DNA from: Glebionis coronaria
Taxonomy: Eukaryota; Streptophyta; Magnoliopsida; Asterales; Asteraceae
Reading direction: 5' to 3'
DNA: 64,000 nucleotides
Assembly (NCBI GenBank): GCA_025667525.1
Contig: JANFOE010000573.1
Coordinates: forward strand, 308,501-372,500
Positions 1 through 10,455 of this stretch are shown here, in pieces (within the stretch, counting starts at the first letter, position 1; every line of letters begins with the position of its first letter). The position numbers were made by a program, and so were the translations under genes. A model generated the notes under the pieces. It saw only the letters and a program-made list of their open reading frames with translations. It made no database searches and had not been told where the DNA came from.

Positions 1-738
1 AAGCTTGATTTGGATAAGAAAGGGACATTTGTGGATGCTACAAAATACCGAAGCATGATCGGGTCCCTTATGTACTTAACCTCAAGCAGACCGGACATTA
101 TGCATGCTACTTGTTTATGTGATCGGTACCAGGCGAAGCCAACCGAGAAGCACCTCAAGGAGGTTAAAAGGATCATTCGTTATCTCCGGGGAACCATTAA
201 CATGGGTCTCTGGTATACGAAGGATTCTGGTTTTAATCTCACTGGTTTTTCAGATGCCGACCATGCAGGGTGTCATGATACATTCAAGAGCACTTCCGGT
301 GGAGCACAATTCTTAGGCGAGAAGCTAGTGAGCTGGTCATCAAGAAAACAAGACTATACGGCGTTGTCCATCGCGGAAGCAGAATATGTGTCTCTATCCG
401 TGTGTAGTACTCAAGTCCTTTGGACGAGAACACAACTCACGGACTATGGCTTTCACTTTAACGAAGTTCCTATTTATTGTGATTCACAATCAGCCATAGC
501 CATATCCTGCAACCCGGTCCAACACTCCAAGACCAAACACACAGCTGTCCGATTCCATTTCATAAAGGAGCATGTGGAAAGAGGAACGATCGAACTGTAC
601 TTTGTCAAGACGGACTACCAACTAGCCGACATCTTCACCAAAGCTCTTTCTCAAGACAGATTTGAATTCTTGGTTCGTCGACTTGGTATGAGTAGTTTCA
701 CTCCTGATGAACTTGAACGTCTTGCATATTCGCAGTAA
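1..738 (+). CDS. Ty1-copia pol, C-terminal part (RT end and RNase H), cut by window edge
   Basis: The open frame runs from base 1, so the protein starts outside the window. The first residues belong to the end of the copia reverse transcriptase (MIGSLMYLTSSRPDI). The RNase H domain follows, with its acidic residues in FSDADHAGC, the AEAEY helix and YCDSQSAI, and it ends in the usual ADIFTKAL stretch. RNase H removes the RNA template from the RNA:DNA hybrid during reverse transcription in the virus-like particle. There is no internal stop or frameshift, unlike the related copia-2 element at 34.8-53.4 kb. It belongs with the LTR at 3133-3502. Family assignment is secure; whether the whole element is intact cannot be judged here. 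Confidence 0.93.
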   Translation, partial: KLDLDKKGTFVDATKYRSMIGSLMYLTSSRPDIMHATCLCDRYQAKPTEKHLKEVKRIIRYLRGTINMGLWYTKDSGFNLTGFSDADHAGCHDTFKSTSGGAQFLGEKLVSWSSRKQDYTALSIAEAEYVSLSVCSTQVLWTRTQLTDYGFHFNEVPIYCDSQSAIAISCNPVQHSKTKHTAVRFHFIKEHVERGTIELYFVKTDYQLADIFTKALSQDRFEFLVRRLGMSSFTPDELERLAYSQ

Positions 739-3120
739 TCTTGTATATATTTATCAGAAAATCAAAATACAAAAATATAAAACCTATAAAAACAAAATAA
801 AAAATGAGAAAATCTTTTAAAAATACCAAAAATATTCTTCTCCGACATGTCTCTCAGCATCGATAATATGGACGTACTTAGAAATGTTGTTCAATAACGA
901 CACGGGTACGTACCTAAAGTTCGAATGAGAGTTCAAATGTTTTCAAAACATGTCTTTTATATTTTCCTCTCATAATGGCTTATAGTCACATGTCAGACTA
1001 TAACCCGGTCCCCAAAGACAGGAAATTCTTTGACTTATCCTCAACAACGAGAAATTAATTTTTCTCGGTCATGGGCTTATATCAAAACATTCAAAGTTTT
1101 AAGCTCATGAACACAAGGAAAATGTTCATTTATGTACATTATTCCTTAACAACGGAAAAGTAAGTTTTCTCGGGTGTTTGAGCACAATTTTTCAAAATTA
1201 TTTCAAAATTGTGTGCTCATATACTCCCCTAATTTTAATTAGAATTTCTCTTCAAGGGGGAGTACAAACTTTCATGCAACATTATTCTCTCCATGTTTCA
1301 TCACTAATTTCACAAAAATTTCAATGTCATGCAATTTTTGAGGGGGAGAATAGTGATTAAAATGTGTTATCTTGGATAAGATCTTTGATATAAGTGATTT
1401 CTCTTCCAAATATGTGAAAAAACCTTTCCTTTTATGATGCACATATGTAGGGGGAGCATTTTGGTGATACAAAAACCCTTCAAGGTGTAAACACTGATTT
1501 CATCAACACCTTGATTGCTTTTTCAACATGTTTTTCTGGTTACGATATCTATACCCTTCAACACATTAATTCACGACGGTATTGGTGTCAAAAGGTGGTT
1601 AGGTATTCGTCCTATGATCCAACCAGAACTGGAGGGATCTTCCCAGGGACAATCCATTAGAATTTAGATGTCCTTAGGAAAGATGGAGTAGTTGAGTGCA
1701 CGGGAAAAATGCCGACTAATGACTTAAGCTAGCCCTGGAACAATCACAACAAGGTGCTAGTTATGACGTCCTGGTAAGCATTGAAGGGGTTGAAGAATGA
1801 AAAAGAAATGTAGGGATAAAGGATGTAAAGAAAGAAGCCCTCCATACAACTTAGGCTGAAACCGGGTCAATACATCTATTATCAAAATCACTTTGATGAT
1901 TTCTGATACTGAAGACAAAGCATCATGGACCCAGTGATGCAATGCACAACCCATCCCAGCCTACTCAAGCTTCTCTCAAAAGAAGTTTGTTTTATTGTCA
2001 CGGAGTTCAACTCATTTCTATCGACTTTCTCACTCCGAGATAGTAGATATTGAATAGGTGGCAGTCTGCTCCAGCCTCCGATCACCAAATAAACGTGCAC
2101 TTATAGAGTCTAGAGCCAACGAGATTCATCAAAAATCTCATTTGGACACTTATTCCATATATCAATTGTTGTTCATCATTAGAACACAAGCGATGATTTA
2201 CAGAGTCCTACGCTCTATCCTTGTGGTATTGCTAGAACATTCAGAGTGATACTCTCTTGTTATCACAGTGATGAATGGAAATCCTTCCAGTGTTAACATC
2301 AAACAACACTGCGGTAGGTCATATGTACGATTCATTTTGAATTAAACATATGCTAACTGGAAAGCAACAGTGGTTTGATTCTTAATTGATTCAAACTCGT
2401 TCCAGGTCTCGACGCAATATCTTTATGATCTTGCCAGAACATTCAGAGTAATACCTTTCAGTATTTACAGTGACGAATGGAAATCCTTCCAATGTCATCA
2501 TCAAACAACACTGTGGTAGGTAACTTGTGCGCTTCTATATGAATCAAACTTGTGTCAACTGGAAAGCAACGATGGTTTGATTTTTAATTGATTCAAACTT
2601 GTTCCAGGAAATTGAATTGACGACTTAATCAGCAGAATGGAACTGCATGATTCACTCCTTACTATGAATTATCTTTCGATATATTCAAGTATTGAGAACG
2701 GCTACCACAGCCGGAAACCCTGTCAAGGAAGTTCTTTGAACTTACCTAATCACAGGTACAGTATTCTTACTGTATAACGGGAAACCGGAGGAATGCAAAC
2801 GGTGGTGTAACTTCAAGAGTCGTAATTCAAGATCACATGCTCATGTAAAAGAAGAAAGCTCAAGAACATCTCAAACAAAGACTTCCGCTACTCTGATTAT
2901 CAAGGGAGATTGTTAACAAGCTTTCAAGAGTACGCAAACTACGAGTATGTGGGAAAAGACACAAGAACACAAGTTGGCAAAGCTTAAAGATCAAGTCAAG
3001 GCAAAGATCAAAGATCCAAGATCACAAGTCATGAAAGGAACAATGAAGGAACTCTCATGACAACGAGCTTCAAAGTCAACAACACAAAAGAAGTGAAGTC
3101 ACATATTACATGACCACCCC
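739..3120 (+). other. 3' non-coding region of copia-1
   Basis: About 2.4 kb between the pol stop and the 3' LTR with no convincing ORF. It aligns by eye with two separate stretches of copia-2. The part after the pol stop matches 44140-44760, and about 1430-3130 matches about 51240-53078. Copia-1 therefore lacks the roughly 6.5 kb that carries the extra ORF in copia-2. GGGGGAG-type purine runs recur at about 1256, 1342, 1450 and 3124, and only the last abuts the LTR. A duplicated 178-bp unit lies at 2229-2608. Confidence 0.75.
2229..2608 (+). repeat. Two 178-bp direct repeats in copia-1 3' region
   Basis: Units 2229-2406 and 2431-2608 both open with TTGC(T/C)AGAACATTCAGAGT and both close with GTTCCAGG. 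Shared internal words include GGAAATCCTTCCA, ATCAAACAACACTG, GGTAGGT and CAACTGGAAAGCAAC. Each unit is 178 bp and they are separated by 24 bp. The same duplicated unit occurs in copia-2 at 52045-52418. Confidence 0.8.
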
Positions 3121-3132
3121 TTAGGGGGAGAT
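3121..3132 (+). promoter_or_regulatory. Polypurine tract of copia-1
   Basis: The run TTAGGGGGAGAT lies directly before the LTR start TGTTAG. This is the position where plus-strand DNA synthesis is primed in LTR retrotransposons. Confidence 0.75.
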
Positions 3133-3502
3133 TGTTAGAAGTATTTAAAGTGATGGTCATATAATATACCGTTGCGAAGCTCGTGGAAAATGCTACTTAA
3201 CGGTGTTGAGAGTTCTAGCATAATGTTATGTATGTAACGGGAGTCCCGTACTCACAAATGAGGAAGGCCTTCCATACATTAGACATATAGTATAAAAGGC
3301 CCAAGGCACCTCATTTGTGGTGTGTGTTTTCCATTTGATTGTCAGTAGAGAGAGAAACCTCATAACTTTCTCTCACTAGGAAATCACAACTCTTTGTTTT
3401 TCTCTTTTATTCTTCTTAATCTAATCTTTCTTTTTTCGGTTTAATCTTGTTCTTCATCATCTCTATTTCTTGTTCTTATAAGTCGTGTGTATCATTCCTA
3501 CA
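3133..3502 (+). repeat. 3' LTR of copia-1 (370 bp)
   Basis: It begins TGTTAGAAG just after the polypurine tract and ends CCTACA, giving the TG...CA ends of copia LTRs. A TATA-like TATAAAAGG lies near 3291, and a 12-bp palindrome GGAAGGCCTTCC lies about 25 bp upstream of it. The 5' partner LTR is outside the window, so ends and length are inferred from termini and from the copia-2 LTR (TGTT...TTCTACA). Confidence 0.72.
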
Positions 3503-5240
3503 TAAACAGTAAATGCTTATTTCGATTACCCATCTATCAGGAGTAAATTTTTTTGCTAAAGATAATTTTATATTATTCTGACATGCTCTAATGTGCGCGC
3601 AGGTTTTTGATGAGCTCATGAAGTGGTTGACATAGGCTGAATTGTAAGTTTCATCATTTTATTATTGTTGTGTCAATTGAAATACATTCATCATTACCAC
3701 TTCTTTTAATAAGTTTCATGCTGATATGGTTATTGTGCATTCATTCCCCCAAATCATGAGTTTTTTTTCCAGTTAAGTTTATTGTTAATATGCACCTTAT
3801 ATCACTGGAAATGGCCTCTTATACAAGTATTGTTCGTTCAAATAACTTTTCAAAAGGGTAGGGGGATTGGCTGAAACTGTTTTTGACCTATATTATATAG
3901 GTAGCTCATATAAGATTCTGTATCCAGGGGATGATTCATTGGAAGCTAAGATACCCGGGCTAAAGCAAGAATATACGTTATACTCTACTGTTATTGGATT
4001 TGTGCAATTTCACTTCTCGATTTTACATTTCATTTTCATATCCTATACATCTTTATAGGTGTGTTTTTGGTGCAAGTTATAGGTGTGTCATTATAGGTGT
4101 GTTTTAAAAATGTCGTATATTATAACTACATGTTGCACGACACATAATATATTTTAGAAATATGTCTCTTTAGCGCGTGAAATGGTATGTCTCAATTAAT
4201 GCAAACGAAAAGAAAAAAAAATAATGACAATTCATTTTGACTAGGTTATAAATTATGTTCCATTGAATATATAAAATTTTAGGACTTTTTTGTTAACCAT
4301 CTGCAATCATGGAATAAATAAAAATGTCCATAAAATTTATTTTTCATAGACAATTTTTCTTTATTGAAATGTATTTTCCAGACCCTAAATATTTTTCGTT
4401 TTTCTAAAGTAACTTTTTTTGGTTACTTGAAGGAATGTCTTGACGCTGCAATTGTGACGCCCACTATTTATTGTTTTGTTTGTATATCTTTATTTTCTTC
4501 TTTTGGATTGAATAAGTATCATATGTTTGTAAGTGCTCTTATTATGGTTGTGTTTTGAACTGGTACATAAAGGTTGTCGGGAATTTCTTATGTTTGGTGA
4601 CAATGCAGAAAGAGTTTATAGGTTCAGTCACACTGTTCACCTCCAAGACAAGTATGTGAAATACTTTGTGATGTTTTTGTTCAACACATCTTGCTACACG
4701 TGGATTTAGTTTGGATTACCTGAATACGTATCGAAACATGATACAAAACATGTTGAGCATTTTTGAAGATTTACATAAAGTATGTAAAGTCACCTGAGTG
4801 TTGTTTACTACTTTACCAAAAATATGTATATGGTCTATGTTGTACGTTTGACAATCTGGTATACATGCACTACGTATATGAGTATCAAAATAAACTCTTT
4901 TGTATGACATTTTGGCGTTGGTTGTCGTTTGTAATGAGAATGATAATATCTCGAAACGTATTACAAATTTTGTCTACAAATGAGTAGACACTTTTCTTTT
5001 AAATATTTTTAGGTTTAACTTTTACGTGTTCACGGGATGGGCATTGGTTTTTTACACTGATATACGTCATGGTTGACGACCATAATGCATGGAAGACTAT
5101 TTTTTTTATTGTTAAAAAAGTAGAATTTATCGAATAATTCATGTTCTTTATACTATTATTTTCATCTGTTACTAGAACCATTTACTTTCTTTTAATATTA
5201 ACAATTATTTATTATATTTATAAATATTACTTATTAAGTT
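3503..5240. other. Non-coding region with exon-like remnants
   Basis: No ORF is convincing. Short GC-richer patches bounded by AG and GT occur near 3600-3645, 3860-3985 and 4570-4660, such as the stretch after CATAAAG at 4570. They look like remnants of exons but I recognise none. The block ends at a Helitron-like terminus, so it may be the body of a non-autonomous Helitron whose 5' part was lost or displaced by copia-1. Confidence 0.3.
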
Positions 5241-5272
5241 AAACCCGACGTTAGACGGGTCTTTAAGCTAGT
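5241..5272 (+). mobile_element. Helitron-like 3' terminus
   Basis: A short hairpin (ACCCG...CGGGT around 5242-5260) is followed after a few bases by CTAG at 5268-5271 and then T. Plant Helitrons end in a GC-rich hairpin 5-10 bases before CTRR, inserted before T. Neither the 5' TC end nor any Rep/helicase gene was found, so this is an end call only. Confidence 0.45.
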
Positions 5273-5813
5273 TAGTAATATGACTTATAAAACTTGTAAG
5301 TTTGTAGTAGTTTTTAGTGAAAAGAAAAACCCGATTTCTAGCCGGTTAACCCTACCCTACTCGGTTTGTACCCGACCCTAACCGGTTAGTAATAGTTAGG
5401 GGTTTTTACCCTCAAAACACAACCCGACTCTAACCGGTTATAGGGTATACCCGGTTTGACCAGGTTTGACCAAAAACCCGAGTAGGATAGGGTAGTAACC
5501 GGTTACGGTAAAAAACCCGAAATGTGCACGGCTACATGGTACTACGAAAAATGAAAAAATGTGACCCTTGCTTTTAAGATAACAACACATGATAAAGGTG
5601 AAACTTGTATCCATTTGCTTGGCTCCTGACCTCACCAATAATTGGATGCGAAAGGATTTGGACCAGTACATCCTACATTTGACGTGAAAGTTAACTAATT
5701 GACATGATTAAACATGGTGTATGTAGAAAGAGTGTATGTGTTTGAGTGGATAAACTATGAAGTGTTGGAGTCTTGCCTTTTATAGCTTGGTCAGTGTCCT
5801 CTCCTTGAAGGAA
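5273..5813. repeat. CCGGTT-rich inverted segment and flank
   Basis: Bases 5335-5520 are packed with ACCGGTTA and AACCCG words. The word CCCTACCCTACTCGG near 5350 is mirrored by the inverse CGAGTAGGATAGGG near 5478, so the segment can fold on itself. This composition is known from foldback and hAT-type non-autonomous elements, but I find no clear terminal repeats or target duplication. The rest to 5813 shows nothing recognisable. Confidence 0.4.
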
Positions 5814-5816
5814 TAA

Positions 5817-7629
5817 GAGGGCACATTATGGTCACACCGTGCTTTGGTGGGTTGTCCGGCGTGACCACACCATAGTTAGTCACGTGGAAGACGATGTGGC
5901 CACAGTCATATGCGTGAAAATGGTGACAATTTTTAAACAACCCTCCCCCGCCTTTTAACAACTTTATAAAATACCCTATTTTGAAATTAAACATATCAAA
6001 CACTCTCTTAACGGTTAGTTTTAGTTTTAAAAAAAAATTGATTTTTTTTTAAAAAAACCTAGTAAACAAAGGCTACTTTTTTTAAATATATATTTTTAAA
6101 TAATCTAACGGCCTAACAGCTAGTTTTTATTTTTTTTTTAAATTTAAAATATAGCCTAACGACTAGTTTTTTTTAACACAATTTTTTTTTCAAACCCCTT
6201 ACATAACTATATATCCTCTTATATCACACACACCAAATCCTATTAATATTTTACATATCACATACGAAATCATGTCCGAAAACCCGAACAAACCTTCTTT
6301 CGTTGGCCTCCTTGACATCTTTACCGGAGGTCCGTCTTCACAAGAACAATTTTCGGATGACCCGGAATGGTTAGAACTCCAACGACAAACATACGAAATT
6401 TCCAACGACAAAAATACACCCAATTTCAATCCGACGAGGATATTCAATTCCTAAAGGTTCAAGAAAACCCACCATCCTTCGATGAACAATAATCCTCACA
6501 ATCCTCACAACCCACACACCAATCACAAAAAAAACCCGTAAACGAGCGACAAAAAAAAATGTTGATTTGAGTCAACTAGGGGCGGGTTTCGAGAAAAACC
6601 CGGATGTGTCGAAAACTAAGTCACGTTAGGTTGCATCGGAGGAGGCATTGCTTGCCAAATGTTATGTTGAGATTTCGGAGGACCGAATATCGGGAGATCT
6701 AAAAAAGGATAAACGTTTTGGTATAGGGTTATAGGGTCTTTTAATAGCCAAAATTTTAAAAACCCTACCAAAGGTATGATTACAAATAAATTTAGGGATT
6801 TGAACCACGCTTGCCAAAAGTTCAATGGTTGTTACCGACGTAGCAAGGCGGCAATCAAAAGTGGGAAAAGTGATTTGGATGTGACGGCGAGGGCTCGAAC
6901 GATTTACCGGGAAGAAAATAAAAACAACACTTTCCACCTCGAAGAAGCTTGGAATGTTTTGAAATCCCATGCAAAATGGGACCCCCCGAAGCCGTTGATT
7001 TAACTGGCGACGTTTCGTCGCATGCAAATGAGGCTCTTTTTGCACTAGATGCAAGACCTCGTCCCCCCGGCAAAGAACGAACTGGAAAGAAGCCAAGATC
7101 TGAGTCGACGAGCACGAGAGAGAGTAGTGGATCGCACCTATTCGGGGATGCTATAACCGCCGAGTTTCGACACAAAACTCAAGCCACCCAAGAAGCCTTC
7201 GAAGTGTCGATAAACAAAGACAACGAGTGGCTTATGATAGAGCAACTAAACTTTCTCACGACATCAACTCGGGATTGTGACGAAACCAGCGCTCGTTTGA
7301 TCAATGCGAAAAAAGGAAGAAATCATAAAGAAACTTGACCGAAGTCAAAATTAATTTTTATTTTATGCACTTTTTTTATTCCGGTACTTTTTTTGGGTAA
7401 TGTTGTGTTTTTTTTTATTTTAGGATGTAATGTTTTTTTATGAATAAAGTAAACTATGATTTAAATAAATTAATTGTCGAGGGTATTTTATGAAAATAAG
7501 TGGAAATTTGGTGTGGTGGTATGAAAATGGTGTGACCATAAGATGTGTTTTTTTTGTGTAGATGTGGAGTGAAAAAACTGATGTGGCATGATGTTTTTTG
7601 ATGTGGAGGTGTGAGCACTCCATGTGCTC
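5817..7629 (+). mobile_element. PIF/Harbinger element without transposase
   Basis: The ends are imperfect inverted repeats. The left reads GAGGGCACATTATGG followed by TCACACC, and the right read inward on the minus strand is GAGCACATGGAGTGC followed by TCACACC. TAA flanks both sides (5814-5816 and 7630-7632), the 3-bp target duplication of this superfamily. The only gene remnant inside is the Myb/trihelix-like partner protein at 6271-7338. No DDE transposase is seen in about 1.8 kb, so movement would have needed an enzyme supplied elsewhere. Confidence 0.78.
6271..7338 (+). pseudogene. Broken Harbinger Myb-like (ORF1) protein gene
   Basis: In PIF/Harbinger elements a Myb/trihelix DNA-binding protein works with the transposase in nuclear import and binding of the ends. 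Here the N-terminal part starts at 6271 (MSENPNKPSF) and stops after 60 residues. A middle part in other frames keeps the helix-rich core: ISEDRISGDLKKDK near 6670, then KFRDLNHACQKFNGCYRRSK and HLEEAWNVLKSHAKWDPP at 6776-7000. A C-terminal part at about 6985-7338 holds EAVDLTGDVSS and a charged helix ending NAKKGRNHKET. The break at about 6985 falls in a run of six C, and at least two other breaks occur upstream. The same family is often annotated as a NAM-associated or glutathione S-transferase T3-like protein. The gene is not functional as it stands. Confidence 0.72.
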
Positions 7630-7667
7630 TAAGACTGGACATGAAACGAGATTTGTCATTAAATCAA

Positions 7668-8728
7668 GAGAAAAATGCAATTGTCAAAAGTTTGAATTAC
7701 TTCTTTTGTTAATAATTCGCGCAACATATATTTTTATGGTTATAAATGGTGCACATACATCCTTGAGAACGGATGATGCAAAAATAGTTTTCAGTTAAAT
7801 GTTAAAACTGTTTATCATTTTAAAGGTGTTTTAGTCCTTTTACAATCCAGGGATGATTTTTGTAGTTAACTTTTCAAAAAATAAATTTGAAAAAATGTTT
7901 ATTTTTAAAAAATTTCGAAAAATTAATTTTTTTTCAAAAATTTTTTAAAAGGTATTTTTTTTCAAAAAAATTTCGGAAAAAAGTTTTTTTATAAATGTTT
8001 TTCAAAAATAGTCTTATATTCAAATTTTCGAAAATGCATTTTTTTTTCAAAACAAATTTGAAAACTGTTTTTTTTCAAAAAATAATTTTCGAAAAAACTT
8101 TTATTATAAATTTATTTTAAGAATTTTGGTTTTAATTTTACTTCTCTTTTGAAAAAATTTTCTTCTAAAAAAATTAAAACTTTCTAAAAGTTGAAAAAAA
8201 ATATAAAAATATTTTGTTAATTTTTAGAATTTTTTGAAAAAAAGAATATTTTAGATTTTTTTATTAAATAACTTTTTTCAAAGTTTTTTGAAAAAGGATT
8301 ATTTTCGAAACTTTTTTATAAAAAAGATTTTTTTGGAATAAAAAATTTTCGAAATTTTTTTGAAACAAAGACACTTTTTCGAAAATTTTTTGAAAAAAAT
8401 TATTTTTTCGAAATTTCCTATAATAAAAACTTTTCGAAATTTTTTTGAAAAAAAAATAACTTTTCCAAAATTTTCTAAAAAAATAACTTTTCCCGATTTT
8501 TTTTAAAGTTAAGTGCAAAAGTTATACATGGGTTTGTAAAAAGAACTAAAACACCCCTAAGTTGACAAACAGTTTTAACATTTAACTGAAACTTATTTTC
8601 ACCATCTGTCATTAGGGATGTATGGTGAACCATTTTACAAACACAAGGATATATGTTTCACAAAGTATTAACGAAGGATGTAATTTAAACTTTTGACATA
8701 CCACATGGATGTTTTTTGCACTTTACTC
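7668..8728. mobile_element. Mutator-type long-TIR foldback element
   Basis: Both flanks carry the identical 9-bp TTAAATCAA (7659-7667 and 8729-8737), the target duplication length of Mutator-like elements. The ends are GAGAAAAATGCAA and, inverted, GAGTAAAGTGCAA. The inverted arms are about 190-200 bp long (about 7668-7865 and 8525-8728), with strong matches such as AGTTTCAGTTAAATGTTAAA near 7790 against its inverse near 8573. The central 650 bp is AT-rich and full of TTTTCGAAAA-like words. It has no coding capacity and is a non-autonomous MULE or MITE. Confidence 0.82.
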
Positions 8729-8737
8729 TTAAATCAA

Positions 8738-8936
8738 ATACTACTCTACAATCATGTAACCACGTTGCACGGGGACGAAAACGGGTCTTTGGAAACGTCA
8801 TCATCCCAAAATTAAGAAAATGGGTACGATCAGAAACGTTTTTCTATTTATAAAATTATATATATATTTATTAATAAAATAAATAAACATTCACCGTAAA
8901 ATTAGATTTTTAAAGCAGTGATATACCCGTATATTT

Positions 8937-8937
<1 letters not shown>
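8738..8937. other. AT-rich spacer
   Basis: No ORF or element end is visible. The phrase CCACGTTGCACGGGGACG near 8760 resembles Helitron or MITE end sequence, but no hairpin with CTAG was found. Confidence 0.3.

Positions 8938-9014
<77 letters not shown>
8938..9014. repeat. (TA)n microsatellite, about 77 bp
   Basis: Uninterrupted TA dinucleotides. Confidence 0.97.
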
Positions 9015-9016
<2 letters not shown>

Positions 9017-9074
9017 AGGAGGGATATGCCACATAATCATATTTTAATCCACGTCAGCAGCCATATTTTCGAAA

Positions 9075-9160
9075 TTATAAAAATTTAAGCATGTAGGGAT
9101 TCGAACTAGAGACCTCTGGTTAACAATAAAGAGCCTCCACCATTGGACCAAGCCAATACT
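9075..9160 (-). mobile_element. tRNA-derived SINE fragment
   Basis: On the minus strand an A-box-like TGGCTTGGTCCAATGGTGG (from 9155 down to 9137) is followed about 30 nt later by a B-box-like TAGTTCGAATCCC (9108 down to 9096). This order and spacing of an internal pol III promoter is found in tRNA genes and tRNA-derived SINEs. A tRNA cloverleaf with anticodon is not evident, so SINE is preferred. Confidence 0.55.
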
Positions 9161-9883
9161 TCTGGTATCCTATAACAAAACATAATATATAAACATAGTT
9201 TAATTTTTAGAGATATCTAAAATCGAAAATTTCGACGAGATATTCATAAGTAGATTTGATATATTTTGAAATTATTTATCAATATCGTTTCAAAAAGCTT
9301 TAACCTACTTTGGCATTGATCATCATCTGCGTACCTTCAAACAAAAAACAACCAAAATCGTCAACCAAGATTTCAAAATCAAACTCGAAGAACACCAGTG
9401 GAATTTCCCTCATCATGTAATTTATTCTGCATCACAACCAATTGTTTTAGGTTTTCTGGTTTGAACCAATTTTAATTTTAGGCTGACTAATATTTTGTTC
9501 GAACAACGTATGACAATGGCAAATACGATTCATAAACAAAACCATTTGTTTTATTCATTGATCATGTGTTATCTGTGTATATGGTTGTTGCCTATTAGGT
9601 TTTCTGTTGTTAACTTCTTATAACAGATTATGGTCGGGATCAGGTATACCCCTACTTATTCATTGATCATGTGTTATTTATATTTATTCATGGCTTATAT
9701 GTTTTCACTAGCTGCTCTACCTTTAAATGCCATATAAGCAAAGAATATTTTCAGGGGATGTATACCAATGAGCTTATTTCCTTACCTGATTTTGTACTAT
9801 AGAGATTGCTTTTGTACTATAGACAAAAAAGAGACGATTAACCTCTTGAGATAGTATAGGTTTAAAAAGCTATTTTTGGAACT
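9161..9883. other. Non-coding, unassigned
   Basis: No usable ORF. Short AG|GT-bounded patches could be exon relics, but none is recognisable. The text around 9780-9880 just precedes the CSLD fragment and may be degraded upstream CSLD sequence or intron. Confidence 0.25.
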
Positions 9884-10455
9884 CATTGGCCCAAGACTTG
9901 GTTGAGTACTGCACTAGAACACTCTAAAGGCGACCACTCCGGAATCATACAGGTAACCATTTAATACAACATTGGATTTCTCATATTAGATTATTTTTGC
10001 GTTTTTTATCACAACTCATTCTTTTGTTATAAGTGGTACAGGTAATGTTGAAACATCCCAGTGACGAGCCTTTAAAAGGCCAATAGGAAGATGCTGAAAT
10101 GCTTTATTGTCTTCCCATGAACGCGCTGATTCGAGCCTCGATAATCATTCTCAATCTTGATTTTGATCATTACATCTACAACTCGCAAGCCATGAGAAAA
10201 GGCATGTGTTTCATGATGGATAGAGGTGGTGACCATCTTTGCTATGTCCAATTCCCTCAAAGATTCAAGGGCATTGACCTGTACGACCGACATGCCAACT
10301 ACAACACGGTTTTCTTTGATGGAAACATGAGAGCCCTAGACGGGCTTCAAGGTCCTGTTATGTCGGGATGTCTCTTTAGAAGAATCACGTTATACGGGTT
10401 TCACCCACCAAGAACAAAAGAATGTCTCTCAAATTCTGTAGCTGCATATGTTCAG
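9884..10455 (+). pseudogene. Cellulose synthase-like D (CSLD) gene fragment, intron retained
   Basis: The first exon piece at 9884-9952 reads [13 protein letters not shown] and ends at a GT donor. An 89-bp intron (9953-10041) follows. The next exon opens VMLKHPSDEPL, hits an in-frame stop, lacks about 30 family-conserved residues, and resumes MNALIRAS. It then carries the signature [36 protein letters not shown] and [16 protein letters not shown] enzymes are membrane glycosyltransferases making beta-linked wall polysaccharide, and the DxD-type motif binds UDP-sugar. Only about 170 of roughly 1100 residues are present. There are no transmembrane parts, the GT-A core is interrupted and the DCD cysteine is replaced by Phe. 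Because the intron is kept, it is not a retrocopy but a captured or duplicated genomic fragment. Confidence 0.85.

Noticed and set aside
8264..8518. 84-codon Phe/Lys-rich minus-strand ORF in the MULE core
   Set aside because: It is a translation of TTTTCGAAAA-type repeats.
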